Positions 35,336 through 44,510 are shown, counted from the first letter of the stretch. The stretch: DNA of 64,000 nucleotides from Nostoc sp. 'Peltigera membranacea cyanobiont' 210A (GCF_002246015.1 NZ_NOLJ01000002.1:279902-343901); one strand, 5' to 3'. The notes: generated by a model from the letters alone, not told the origin. Translations and numbers: made by a program.

Positions 35336-35364
35336 GCGATGCCTGCGGCGGGCTACGCCTACGC
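35336..35364. repeat. 29-bp small dispersed repeat inside the HD gene
   Basis: GCGATGCCTGCGGCGGGCTA followed by CGCCTACGC is the reverse complement of the element at 22143-22171 with one mismatch. On the gene strand it reads GCG TAG GCG TAG, adding two stops between EEEA and AALLHDAVED. The surrounding frame is kept in phase. Confidence 0.9.
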
Positions 35365-35530
35365 TTCTTCTTCCGTACCTCCAGCTTCTAAAACTAAAGC
35401 CGTTACACTTAACAAATGTGAAATGTAAGGAACGCCGCTAATTTTGCGTGTTTGATTAGCATGAAGACGAGTTGCGTAAACTAAAGCTGATTCAAATCGT
35501 TCAGTCAGTTTTAATGAATTCATAGTTGCG

Positions 35531-36943
35531 TCAATTGTGATAAAGCATAAATTGAGTAGCGGCATCAGCAGCAAAGCTTTGCCGTAAATCCCAAGGTGTT
35601 AAAACTTCAACTTTTGGAAGCCAAGCTCGTAAACGCATGACTAGATTGTTATCTCTGTGTTCGTTATCTTGATATCGGATACGTGCTTGATAGTAAGCGT
35701 CTGTTTCCGAACGGTTGCCAAGGACTTTTAATAAATCTTGCTGTTGAGGTTGTTTAATTTCACGTTGAATTAAACGTTGTACTTGCTGATAAGTAATTTC
35801 TTCAAAAGTGTCGTGGCGTTCAGTACCTTTAACGTAGCGATCGCAGAACTGGCGGTCAAATCGGAGTAACATCAGTTGGGAAGGCAAGTAGAAATCAAAT
35901 CCCCATGCTTTAGACATTTGCAAAGCGATATCATCTGGGTTTGGTAAAGACTTCTGTTGATATTGCTGTTGTAGGTTTGAGGGCAGTTTTGGGTCTGTCC
36001 AGTCTAGAGCAACCAAACTCTGAATGCGGTCAAGGCGAAAATTATACCAGTTAGTATCTTTTTGAGGGCTTTCGCCATAGGCACACAGATAAACTGCCCT
36101 CTGTACGTAGTAGATGCATACTGGATAAACGATACAATCAACGTTATTAGCAAGTCTGGCACTACCATAAGTGAGTTTGATGGGTGGAACTGGAGTTTTA
36201 GCCCAAAGTTGTCTTAACTCGTATTGCAAATCATCAACTGCATCTAAGGTAGTACGAGGAATCACATAATCGAGCTTTAAGAAGAAACGTTGTACTCCAT
36301 TGATTTTTTGGGAGTGATTTTCTGCAAACCCTACCAAATCTTCATGCATGAAACTCAATTCATAAGCACCGACTTTAGCAGCACTTGCCTCATCTTTTGT
36401 AGTTACGGGGCGTGGTGGGAACTCAGACACTCGGTAGTATTTTTGATATTTGTATACAAGCCAGCCGAGTTTAGCTAGAGTTTCCAAATCACCCTGTAGT
36501 GAACGACGAGTTACGCCAAATAAGCGCCGTTGCAGTAAAGTATCCAGTTCAGATTCACCTATGCCTGTATGAGCAAGGATTAATTTTTGCCAGTGGGTAG
36601 CAACTATTCCTGTTTTTTCACTGAATAACCATTCGGCTACGGTTTTGGCGCAGGGACAATGAGAGTCATGTATGGCAGGAATTTCTTCTCCTTTAGGATG
36701 TGTAGAACTAAAAAATGCATTTCGCCAGTCTGCGTAAGAGAAAGAATCGTCTAAAATCACACGGTCTTGATTGTCACCATAGAGCGATCGCAGCCACACC
36801 CACAAGCGAATTGCTCGTATTAGATTTTGCTTGAGATATCCGTGTCCTAAGCACTGCAATAGTTCTATGTCAGGAATATCTTGAAAAACTAGTTCAGACA
36901 CCAGCCGAATCTCGATAAAAATAATAATACCAAGATACAACAT
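35531..36943 (-). CDS. WYL-type regulator of the CRISPR locus (TIGR03985-like)
   Basis: About 470 residues. The N-terminal half has LLQCLGHGYLKQNLIRAIRL WVWLRSLYG and a winged-helix region LDTLLQRRLFGVTRRSLQGD LETLAKLGWLVY; the C-terminal half carries a WYL-like sheet with VYPVCIYYVQRAVYLCAYGE and WYNFRLDRIQSLVALDW. The layout and the DNA-adjacent position match the cyanobacterial TIGR03985 CRISPR-associated family. WYL domains bind nucleic acid or nucleotide ligands. It is divergent from csx3 with about 60 bp between starts, so it may control the operon. The start is uncertain: ATG 36988, ATG 36943 (chosen, GGAAGAAG upstream) or GTG 36901. Confidence 0.8.
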   Translation of the reverse strand: MLYLGIIIFIEIRLVSELVFQDIPDIELLQCLGHGYLKQNLIRAIRLWVWLRSLYGDNQDRVILDDSFSYADWRNAFFSSTHPKGEEIPAIHDSHCPCAKTVAEWLFSEKTGIVATHWQKLILAHTGIGESELDTLLQRRLFGVTRRSLQGDLETLAKLGWLVYKYQKYYRVSEFPPRPVTTKDEASAAKVGAYELSFMHEDLVGFAENHSQKINGVQRFFLKLDYVIPRTTLDAVDDLQYELRQLWAKTPVPPIKLTYGSARLANNVDCIVYPVCIYYVQRAVYLCAYGESPQKDTNWYNFRLDRIQSLVALDWTDPKLPSNLQQQYQQKSLPNPDDIALQMSKAWGFDFYLPSQLMLLRFDRQFCDRYVKGTERHDTFEEITYQQVQRLIQREIKQPQQQDLLKVLGNRSETDAYYQARIRYQDNEHRDNNLVMRLRAWLPKVEVLTPWDLRQSFAADAATQFMLYHN

Positions 36944-37003
36944 CTTGGAAGACACTTCTTCCAGGCACGTGTATGATGTACGCATCACATAAAGCTAAAG
37001 GTA

Positions 37004-37309
37004 ATGAGTTCTTACAAAATCGAGCTAAAAGAGGGAATTTTACGGATAAATTTTGGTGAACCTGCTCAAAATGACCAGATTGTGCGCGATGCCGCAGCCC
37101 GATTGGAGGAAATGGCAACATCAGGAGAACTGGCGGGAGGGCCACTTCTAAAGATTAATGGGCCTATTTCTATCCCTGTAGCGTTTGTTCTAGCACATAA
37201 GCTTGCTCATATATATGGTGCTGTTGCTTTTTACGATCCGAAATTAGGTAAATATGTCATTTCTATCACACACAATCCATCGTATAAACTAGGGGACTTA
37301 ATAGATTGA
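37004..37309 (+). CDS. csx3: Csx3 (Crn3-type) protein, stand-alone
   Basis: The 101-residue protein has the Csx3 pattern GPISIPVAFVLAHKLAHIYG AVAFYDPKLGKYV...HNPSYKLGDLI. H65 and D78 sit at positions expected for the family's manganese-dependent nuclease site. Csx3/Crn3 proteins bind and cleave cyclic tetra-adenylate (ring nuclease) or act on RNA 3' ends, and so dampen type III signalling. It is the first gene of the plus-strand CRISPR operon, 45 bp before a longer Csx3 paralogue. Length is that of a single domain. Specificity is not tested. Confidence 0.88.
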   Translation: MSSYKIELKEGILRINFGEPAQNDQIVRDAAARLEEMATSGELAGGPLLKINGPISIPVAFVLAHKLAHIYGAVAFYDPKLGKYVISITHNPSYKLGDLID

Positions 37310-37353
37310 TATTTGACTGATGGAGGAGATGGGTGTAGCTAGCAAGAAATTTT

Positions 37354-38280
37354 ATGACAACGTATCACATCAGGCTAGAAGGCGACGTTTTGAAAGTTGG
37401 GTTTGGTAAAGATGCCAATGGCGACCAATTAGTGAGGGATGCGGCGGCGCGTTTAGATGAGATGGTGGCATTGGGTGAACTTTCTGGAGGAAAACTACTG
37501 AAGATTGATGGACCAGCATCTGTAGCCGTTAGTTATGTAATCGCACATAAGATATCTCAGCTTTATGGTGCGATCGCTGTTTTTGACCCCAAGATTGGTA
37601 GAACAGGATATAAAACTTTTATTACCACAGTTTCCCAAACTCCAGCATACAAGATAGGCGAACTTATTGAAACGGACGAACCGCAAAAGACTAAAGCAAT
37701 TCTCAAAGTTGTACTTTGTGGCCCTCCACAGTCTGGTAAGTCATGTCTGCGTGAAGGTTTAAAGCAAGCAATTTCTCTGATTGAAGGCGCACCCTATCCT
37801 TATGTAATTACTGCTTGTCCAGATGGGGAAGGTGCTTGGTTTTCTGACGCTGCACGACGAGATCCAGATTTAGCCAGAAAACTCAAAGATGAGTATAAAG
37901 CCAAGTTCACCCCAGAGTTTGCACAAAAGGCGGCTGGTTGGGTACGGAGTGCCAATACGCCCCTGAATATCATTGATGTTGGGGGAAGAATTACTGATGA
38001 AAATCGGGTGATTGTACGAGAAGCAACTCATGCAGTAATTGTGGCTGGCGATCAAGGTAAGGCAGAAGTTCCGCTATGGGAAGAGTTTTGTCGGGATTTA
38101 AATATAAATATCATCGCTAATCTTGATAGTGATTTGCAAGGCAAAGAAGATAAAATCGTTACCCAATCTCCTTTATTAACTGGTAGCGTTCATTACCTTG
38201 TACGAGGAGAGGATGTTTCATCTCGTCCAATGGTGCAGATTTTGGCGCGTTTGTTGGTGGGGTTGTGTGGAAAGGGTTAA
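37354..38280 (+). CDS. csx3: Csx3-AAA fusion protein
   Basis: Residues 1-105 repeat the Csx3 fold (VIAHKISQLYGAIAVFDPKI; H65 and D78 kept). A P-loop domain follows: VVLCGPPQSGKSCLREGLKQ (Walker A 123-130), ITACPDGEGAWFSDAARRDP and a DVGG motif in NIIDVGGRITDENRVIVRE. The C-terminal part resembles small nucleotide kinases or GTPase-like switches. Such fusions occur in cyanobacterial type III loci; the ATPase may regulate or process the second messenger. The tandem with a stand-alone Csx3 suggests a hetero-oligomer or two-step removal of cyclic oligoadenylate. It precedes cas10 by 67 bp. Confidence 0.88.
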   Translation: MTTYHIRLEGDVLKVGFGKDANGDQLVRDAAARLDEMVALGELSGGKLLKIDGPASVAVSYVIAHKISQLYGAIAVFDPKIGRTGYKTFITTVSQTPAYKIGELIETDEPQKTKAILKVVLCGPPQSGKSCLREGLKQAISLIEGAPYPYVITACPDGEGAWFSDAARRDPDLARKLKDEYKAKFTPEFAQKAAGWVRSANTPLNIIDVGGRITDENRVIVREATHAVIVAGDQGKAEVPLWEEFCRDLNINIIANLDSDLQGKEDKIVTQSPLLTGSVHYLVRGEDVSSRPMVQILARLLVGLCGKG

Positions 38281-38347
38281 AAGAAGAAGCGATCGCTTAC
38301 TATCCCAGTTCAGATAGATTTTGCAGTTTCGGTAATCAAAAGTTTTT

Positions 38348-40639
38348 ATGGTGACAAGTTCTGAAAAGGTTGCATTACAGGTTATTCAACAGGCGATTGC
38401 GATCTTAGCTAAATGGGCTGATTTTGCTTATCCTCTTTTAGATAACGAGTATCCAGAAGTTACTAGAGCAAAGAAAATATTAGGCTGGACACAAGATACA
38501 GAAATTTCATCTTTGCACTTGTTATTTGACAGTGTAAATCTACCTAATGAATCTAGGAAAAAAACAACAAAACAGAATTATCATCAATTGAAAGTGATTG
38601 ACAATGACGATAATAAAGAATATCCTGATATTCCTTATCCCTTAAACTCCGAACCTACCCTAGAACAACAAAAAGCTTTCAAAGCAGAGATTAAGAACGA
38701 ACTTTCAAAATATCTCAAAGATAACGGAGAAAATCTTTCTTTATTACTACTAATATTAGAAAAATTCTCTTCGTGTCTTAGCTTTGGAGAATCGAATGTA
38801 GCTTTGGTAGACATAGCAAGAACTACAGCAGCCGTTGCAGTAGCTTTATGGAATAATCCTACTGAAGAAATTAATTTAATTGCTGGTGATTTATCAGGGA
38901 TTCAAAAATTCATATATAGCATTTCTTCAGAAGGAGCGCTTAAGTCATTAAGGGCGAGAAGTTTTTATCTTGAATTAGTTACAGAAGAAGTTGTAAAGCA
39001 ATTATTAGACCAACTTCAGTTACCAAGAACAAATATAATTTATGCAGGTGGTGGCAACTTGTATATTTTGGCATCTGGAACTGAAGAAAATCAAAATATT
39101 GTCAAAAAAGTACGTCAGCAGTTTAATAAATGGCTCTTAGCAGAATTTCAAGGGAAATTATTTCTGGCTTTGGATTGTTTAAATTTCCCCATTACAGAAC
39201 TTCAAGCTAAATTTGCCAAAAATTGGTCAAATGCAACCAAAAATCTAGCTATATATAAATCTCGGAAATTTGCTGAACATCAAATTAGTGAATTTATCGC
39301 ATCACGTCATAGTTATGAACCTTGTCGCGTCTGTCATCGTGACGATGTAGAAACCTTACAACCTCTTAATGACCATGAGCCAGATTCAGTTTTAGCTTGT
39401 GGAATTTGTCGGAGTATGTTTGATTTAGGGAGTCAATTGTTTGGGGTCAAAGCAATTGTACGCTCAACAGATAAAAATATTAAGAATGCATTACATACAC
39501 TCTCATTTAAACTTTCGACAGGAGATATTCATTATCATTTATTCAAAACTTGGAAGCAAATAGACACTGATTCAGATCAAGTTTTGTTAGTAAATGATTG
39601 GAAGTTAGAGCATTATCAATTTAAGCATTTTCAAAATGCTTCTCCTCTATTATTAGGTAATTATGGAAAGAAAAGTGAGGAAAACTCTGAGAATCTAGAA
39701 GAACCAATAGGCTTCATGCGTGCTGGTGAAATGGCAAGAAACGCCAAAGGTACACAGAGAGTTGGTTATCTACGAATGGATGTAGACCGATTAGGGGAAA
39801 TATTTGCAAAAGGTTTAGGTGAAAAACAAAGTTTAACTAGATTAGCCGGGTTATCTCGCCAAATGAGTTATTTCTTTAAAGTGTACCTTAACAGTTTAGC
39901 AGCAGATAGAAAGAAAAACGTTTCTAATAAAATGAAACAACTTACCCCAGATCACCAGCGATTAAATTTACTATTCATTTATGCAGGGGGTGATGATTTA
40001 TTTATCAGTGGTGCATGGAATGAAGTCGTAGAATTTGCTTTTGATATTTATCAGTCATTTCGTATTTACACAGGTAATAATGAAGATATTACCCTTTCAG
40101 GTGGGATTAGTATTGATGATATTAAATTTCCCTTATATCAAGCTGCAAAATCTTCAGGAGAAGCTGAAGATGCTGCCAAAGGAAATGGTAGAGACAGCTT
40201 AGGGTTATTTGGTCAAGTTTTCAAATGGGATGAATGGCTAGGAATAGAGAATATTAATAGTATTGACGTTGATGCCCAAAAATATCTGGATTCCGAAGCC
40301 AAACCAAATTTATTTGGTATTTTCCCCTTTGTTGAAAGATTGAAACAGCAAGACATTGGGATAAATTATTCTCGTAATTTTGTACGTAATCTGCTCATCA
40401 CTGCACAAATCCAAGAACAGGCATTAGAAAAGTTTAAAGAAAATAAAAACTCACAGGAGGCTTTAGGAACTCGGTATTATTTGCATTTGCCAAAGATAGC
40501 TTATACGCTAGCGAGATTACCTAAAGAGGTATTAAAAGATAGCGATTTTCGTACTTCTCTGAAAAGTCCTTATAACGCGCCTTATTTTCGAGCGATCGCC
40601 ACTTGGATTGAATTATTAAACCGTTCATCAGAATCATGA
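38348..40639 (+). CDS. cas10: Cas10/Csm1, type III-A effector large subunit
   Basis: 763 residues. The second Palm domain has the cyclase motif GGDD (547-550, FIYAGGDDLFISG) and the first Palm region carries NLIAGDLSGIQKFIYSISSE GALKSLRARS. A zinc-ribbon sits at CRVC (326-329) and CGIC. The D4 helical end follows. No HD nuclease motif (H-D) is visible in the N-terminal 100 residues, so single-stranded DNA cleavage is probably missing while cyclic oligoadenylate synthesis is kept. It works with the Csm2-5 complex encoded next; its stop overlaps csm2 by 4 bp (ATGA), typical of translational coupling. Confidence 0.93.
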   Translation: MVTSSEKVALQVIQQAIAILAKWADFAYPLLDNEYPEVTRAKKILGWTQDTEISSLHLLFDSVNLPNESRKKTTKQNYHQLKVIDNDDNKEYPDIPYPLNSEPTLEQQKAFKAEIKNELSKYLKDNGENLSLLLLILEKFSSCLSFGESNVALVDIARTTAAVAVALWNNPTEEINLIAGDLSGIQKFIYSISSEGALKSLRARSFYLELVTEEVVKQLLDQLQLPRTNIIYAGGGNLYILASGTEENQNIVKKVRQQFNKWLLAEFQGKLFLALDCLNFPITELQAKFAKNWSNATKNLAIYKSRKFAEHQISEFIASRHSYEPCRVCHRDDVETLQPLNDHEPDSVLACGICRSMFDLGSQLFGVKAIVRSTDKNIKNALHTLSFKLSTGDIHYHLFKTWKQIDTDSDQVLLVNDWKLEHYQFKHFQNASPLLLGNYGKKSEENSENLEEPIGFMRAGEMARNAKGTQRVGYLRMDVDRLGEIFAKGLGEKQSLTRLAGLSRQMSYFFKVYLNSLAADRKKNVSNKMKQLTPDHQRLNLLFIYAGGDDLFISGAWNEVVEFAFDIYQSFRIYTGNNEDITLSGGISIDDIKFPLYQAAKSSGEAEDAAKGNGRDSLGLFGQVFKWDEWLGIENINSIDVDAQKYLDSEAKPNLFGIFPFVERLKQQDIGINYSRNFVRNLLITAQIQEQALEKFKENKNSQEALGTRYYLHLPKIAYTLARLPKEVLKDSDFRTSLKSPYNAPYFRAIATWIELLNRSSES

Positions 40640-41094
40640 CACAAACACCTATACCTAGAAACAGCGAAGATATTACCGTCACGATGGTTAATAAAATTGA
40701 TAAATTCACTTTAGGTTTCCAAGAATATGATATTCGTGAATTGGTAAATCATACGGAAAAGCTTGGCCAACAACTTGTAACAAAACAGCTTAAAACTAAT
40801 CAAATACGTAAGTTCTTGGATGCCGTTAAACGTCTAAAATCAAAACTAGATAAAAGCGAAACAAGAGATTTTAGTGTAATTAAAGATGATTTAGTTCTTC
40901 TACGACCTCAACTGGCTTATGCTGCTGCTCGACAACAAAAAAATAATAAAGACTTGGGACCAGTTGCTCCTTTTAAGCAAGTGTTAGAAGCAGCAATTAA
41001 ACAAGTGGATACAACCAAAGATTTTGATAGATTTGTTCAATTAGTCGAATCAATAATTGCTTACCACAAAGCAGCAGGAGGGCAAGACCAATGA
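40636..41094 (+). CDS. csm2: Csm2, type III-A small subunit
   Basis: The 152-residue all-helical protein has the pattern TKQLKTNQIRKFLDAVKRLK SKL and LVLLRPQLAYAAARQQ, followed by a helix near FKQVLEAAIKQVDTTKDFDR and FVQLVESIIAYHKAAG. That is the Csm2 (Cas11) consensus, including the LRPQLAYAAAR core. Csm2 forms the belly filament of the Csm complex, supporting target RNA. It overlaps both neighbours by 4 bp, consistent with one operon. Confidence 0.92.
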   Translation: MTQTPIPRNSEDITVTMVNKIDKFTLGFQEYDIRELVNHTEKLGQQLVTKQLKTNQIRKFLDAVKRLKSKLDKSETRDFSVIKDDLVLLRPQLAYAAARQQKNNKDLGPVAPFKQVLEAAIKQVDTTKDFDRFVQLVESIIAYHKAAGGQDQ

Positions 41095-42158
41095 CATTTT
41101 CAATAAATAGATTTGAATCCAAAGAATTAGTAGGTAAGGTAACAATTAACAGTACTCTCAACGTAGAAACTGGTATTCACATTGGTGGTGGTGGTGAAAG
41201 ATTAGACATTGGTGGACTAGATAAACCAGTTATCCGTAATCCTGTAACGCGTCATCCTTATTTACCAGGGTCATCTGTTAAAGGTAAACTAAGGGCAATT
41301 TTAGAGCGTTTATGGAAATTACCTCTAAATCGTCATGGTGGTAGTGGCACTTATCGCTACGAAAGTGATGATTTAGTGGGTGGTTATACAGAAATAAAAA
41401 CAGATAATACTCCAATAGTTATCAAATTTGATGGCTCTAGAGACTGCAAACTTTCCAGAGTTTTTGGTTCAACTGGTACTAATTTTTGGGTAAATAGTGA
41501 TGTCGCTAATCAAGAGAAATTAGAGCGTGTACCTAATATTGAACAACGCATGATTATTACACAGGCTGATCAGACAAATAGATTTGCAAGATTTGCAAAA
41601 CAAGGGGAAGAAGCTAAAGATGGAGAAATCAAAGAGCAATATGTCAAAGTTAAAGGACGAAATACACCTGCTCGTTTAATTGTGAGAGATTCTCACTTAC
41701 TAGATAGCTCAATTGCTTTACTAGAACGAGTTGACACTGGTTTATATATGACAGAGTGGAAATTTGAAAATGGTATTGACAGAGTTACAGCAGCAGCAAA
41801 TCCTAGACAAGTAGAACGTGTACCAGCAGGGGCAAAATTCGATTTTGAGTTAGTTTATACTGTCGAAAATCCAGACCAAGCGGTTGAAGACTTGCAAAAT
41901 ATAGCGATCGCACTGGCGTTTCTCGAAGATGATGCGCTGGGTGGACATGGTTCAAGAGGCTATGGAAAAGTCAAATTTGAGAACTTTCGGTTTAACTATC
42001 GCAGCTTAGAACAGTATCGCCAAATTGCCAACGCACCCCAAGGAACATCAGCTTTACAAATTTTAGACATCATTCCCAATACCCAAGCACTGTTAGATAA
42101 CTTCAGAACCTTACGCGAGTATATCGAACAGCAATTATTACCAGGAAATGAATCATGA
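41091..42158 (+). CDS. csm3: Csm3, Cas7-type backbone and target RNA endonuclease
   Basis: The 355-residue RAMP has IHIGGGGERLDIGGLDKPVI RNPVTRHPYLPGSSVKGKLR, the Csm3 signature with D44 at the position of the catalytic aspartate (D32 in the well-known staphylococcal enzyme, GAIDSPV). The glycine-rich DDALGGHGSRGYGKVKFE loop lies near the end. Several copies line the crRNA and cut target RNA every six nucleotides. The central insertion (about residues 95-200) makes it longer than typical Csm3 (about 220). Confidence 0.93.
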   Translation: MTFSINRFESKELVGKVTINSTLNVETGIHIGGGGERLDIGGLDKPVIRNPVTRHPYLPGSSVKGKLRAILERLWKLPLNRHGGSGTYRYESDDLVGGYTEIKTDNTPIVIKFDGSRDCKLSRVFGSTGTNFWVNSDVANQEKLERVPNIEQRMIITQADQTNRFARFAKQGEEAKDGEIKEQYVKVKGRNTPARLIVRDSHLLDSSIALLERVDTGLYMTEWKFENGIDRVTAAANPRQVERVPAGAKFDFELVYTVENPDQAVEDLQNIAIALAFLEDDALGGHGSRGYGKVKFENFRFNYRSLEQYRQIANAPQGTSALQILDIIPNTQALLDNFRTLREYIEQQLLPGNES

Positions 42159-43207
42159 GCGTCTGGAAATTAGTAAAACTGAACTTTGGACGCAATCTGG
42201 CTCACTTTGGGGAAGTGGGAATTGGTTTAGAAGAAACAAGCGATCGCGTCCGTTCAGATAGTTTATTTAGCGCCTGGGTAAGCATCTATGCGCGGTTGTT
42301 TAGGAAACAAGCAGTAGAAGAATTATTACAGCTATTTCCCACTGATAAACAACCCCAAGGCATACCCCCCTTCCGCATCAGTTCTACATTTATCTATCGA
42401 GAAATGGAGAACGATACAATTTACTATCTTCCCCGTCCCCTGAAATTTCCCATCAACTACCCAGATGATGATTTAGCATTTTTCAAAGCCTATAAGAAAC
42501 TCAACTATTTACCCTTGGAAATATGGCAAAGATGGTATCAAGGTACAGGATTTACAACAGATGATGCTCAGGAATTAGAAAATTACACCCCTGGTAAACT
42601 CAAAGGCAGACTAGCAACAGCAGGAGTATTTGACTACAGTAAAGCTTGCAAAATTGAACAACTGCCAAAAATAGCCATAGATAGAAATACCAGAGCTACA
42701 AATATATATCATACAGGCTTTGTTCAATTTGATTGGGAGAAAAACCCCGCAGGTTTATATTTTCTTCTAGAACTCTCTCTACAAGGTGAGAAATTAGCCG
42801 ATAAGCTCGAAGCCGCTTTACATCTTTTAGGAGAAGAAGGAATTGGCGGTGAACGTTCTAGTGGTTCAGGACGATTTGAAATTAAGTGGTTAGAATTACC
42901 AGAGCATTGGCAGAACGTAGTTAATTTTCATGCTGGAAATCACCACACACTCATGAGTTTATTTTGGGATTTAACCATAACAACTGAATTCTTGAAAAAT
43001 GCCAGTTACGAAATTCAAGAAAGAGGTGGTTGGATAGCAGAAAGTCAGTTACGTCGTCAAATGGTACGAATGTTTAGTGAAGGTTCTGTTTTTTCCGCAC
43101 CACCACAAGGAAAGCTGGTAGATGTCAAACCACAGGAATTCAATAAACACAGTATTTATCGGAGCGGTATCAGCTTAAGTTTGCCAATTCAAGTACAGGA
43201 AAAATAA
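42155..43207 (+). CDS. csm4: Csm4, Cas5-type crRNA 5'-tag binding subunit
   Basis: A 350-residue RAMP beginning KLVKLNFGRNLAHFGEVGIG and RVRSDSLFSAWVSIYA, with the glycine-rich GEEGIGGERSSGSGRFEI loop near residue 225. Its length fits Csm4 (about 300-350). It caps the complex and holds the 8-nt repeat-derived 5' handle (here ACTGAAAC) together with Cas10. The ATGA overlap with csm3 links translation. Confidence 0.9.
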   Translation: MSVWKLVKLNFGRNLAHFGEVGIGLEETSDRVRSDSLFSAWVSIYARLFRKQAVEELLQLFPTDKQPQGIPPFRISSTFIYREMENDTIYYLPRPLKFPINYPDDDLAFFKAYKKLNYLPLEIWQRWYQGTGFTTDDAQELENYTPGKLKGRLATAGVFDYSKACKIEQLPKIAIDRNTRATNIYHTGFVQFDWEKNPAGLYFLLELSLQGEKLADKLEAALHLLGEEGIGGERSSGSGRFEIKWLELPEHWQNVVNFHAGNHHTLMSLFWDLTITTEFLKNASYEIQERGGWIAESQLRRQMVRMFSEGSVFSAPPQGKLVDVKPQEFNKHSIYRSGISLSLPIQVQEK

Positions 43208-43211
43208 AATC

Positions 43212-44510
43212 ATGGTTGTTGCTCCTGAATCTGCACTGAAAAAACCTGACTTTTATCAATCAAAACGAATACAGTTAACTAGTCCACTTTTACATATTGG
43301 CTCATCTGTATCTAGATTAAATCCTTTTGAATATGTGCAGACAGCCAAAAAAGTTTATCTTCCTAATCAAGAAGCCTTAGCTAAAGAATTATTAAAAAAG
43401 GGAGGAAGTTTTCTTAACGACTATATTCAAGCAATTGAAGAACATCAAGACCTCACTAGACTTTTAAAACAAGCTTTTGGAGATGAATGGTGGAATGCAA
43501 AAGACACAGATGAAAATCCCATTTTCCCCAAAGATTCAATTAGCCAAAACTTCACGCAAGAAAAGATTACAGATTTACGTCCGATGATTCGGAATGGTAT
43601 GGGATATTTATTTATCCCTGGTTCCTCAATTAAAGGTGCAATTAGGACAGCTATAGCCTATCATTTACTCAAATACCCTGACCGTTATCAAGTACCTTTG
43701 CAAAATCGGGTAAGTGAAATTGAAGACAGACTGAAAAAAAGTTTAGGAGAATTGAGAAATAAGCATAAACAAAAATTTGCTGATGATCAACTATTTATGG
43801 AAAATTTATTTTCTAATTATACTCTCAATTATCAAGGTAAAACACTAACTGGTAGCAATCAAAATACAGACTTTTTACGCTGTTTGAAAGTTAGCGACTC
43901 TGAATCGATAATTGAAACAACAGCACCCAGAAAAACAGGTAAACCAACTCCCATAAATTTTTCTGTTGTCGCTGAAGTAATAGTTTCCAGCAGATTTCCT
44001 GATTATTTAGCCAAATATAAAGCCTCTATCTATGCTGAGATGGTGCGGAATGTCAAGACAGAATTTACCCTCACCTTAGATATAGAAATGCTTTCCTGGT
44101 TCCAGCATAAACAGGGGATGAAATTACCCTTTAATAATCTTGATGAACTACTGCAAATATGCCAGGATTTTGCTCAAGAACAATGGGACTATGAGCATGA
44201 TTACTGGGGGGCAATAGAAAATAATTATAAAGCATCTGGTAAGAACTTAGACTTTAGTCATATCCGCGATTTATACGAGCCAGAAAAATGTCCCCATACA
44301 CTACGGCTAGGTTGGGGTAGTGGAATGACAGGAACCACAGTCGGATTATGTTTTGACGACCAACTCAGAGCAGAAATCCGCGATATTTGTGGTATTCAAG
44401 CACCTGGTTTTGAAGCCCCAAAATCTCGGCGAACAGTCATGAATAGCAACGGCGAAATTAAATTTGTTCCTGGATGGGTGAAATTCAAGACTTTAAAAGA
44501 CCTATGCTAA
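43212..44510 (+). CDS. csm5: Csm5, RAMP subunit at the crRNA 3' end
   Basis: A 432-residue RAMP: QLTSPLLHIGSSVSRLNPFE Y, then MIRNGMGYLFIPGSSIKGAI RTAIAYHLLK and a late GWGSGMTGTTVGLCFDD loop. These are the Csm5 motifs. It sits 4 bp after csm4 and overlaps the cas6 start (ATGCTAA). Csm5 guides trimming of the 3' end of the crRNA and caps the filament. Confidence 0.92.
   Translation: MVVAPESALKKPDFYQSKRIQLTSPLLHIGSSVSRLNPFEYVQTAKKVYLPNQEALAKELLKKGGSFLNDYIQAIEEHQDLTRLLKQAFGDEWWNAKDTDENPIFPKDSISQNFTQEKITDLRPMIRNGMGYLFIPGSSIKGAIRTAIAYHLLKYPDRYQVPLQNRVSEIEDRLKKSLGELRNKHKQKFADDQLFMENLFSNYTLNYQGKTLTGSNQNTDFLRCLKVSDSESIIETTAPRKTGKPTPINFSVVAEVIVSSRFPDYLAKYKASIYAEMVRNVKTEFTLTLDIEMLSWFQHKQGMKLPFNNLDELLQICQDFAQEQWDYEHDYWGAIENNYKASGKNLDFSHIRDLYEPEKCPHTLRLGWGSGMTGTTVGLCFDDQLRAEIRDICGIQAPGFEAPKSRRTVMNSNGEIKFVPGWVKFKTLKDLC

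Larger units (their letters stand above)
34764..35523 (-). pseudogene. HD-domain (RelA/SpoT-like) phosphohydrolase, doubly disrupted
   Basis: The pieces read MNSLKLTERFESALVYATRL...ISHLLSVTALVLEAGGTEEEA, then AALLHDAVEDQGGKPIREDI...IDACTEWDTPPKP, then PPWQERKQQYLEKLRYALPS...SLADKLHNARSLLTDWQQHG. These are the motifs of small HD hydrolases of the SpoT/MESH class: HANQTRK..P.I.H, HDAVED and LADKLHN. Two insertions break it: a 29-bp repeat with two stops at 35336-35364 and a 153-bp hairpin element at 35054-35206. Removing both restores a continuous protein of about 200 residues. It is therefore recently inactivated, unless the pieces are read separately. Confidence 0.88.

Noticed and set aside
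35086..35391. Frames rich in WEVWEVWEV or SHTSHTSHT
   Set aside because: They are readings of the GGTGTGGGA tandem repeats of the hairpin element.
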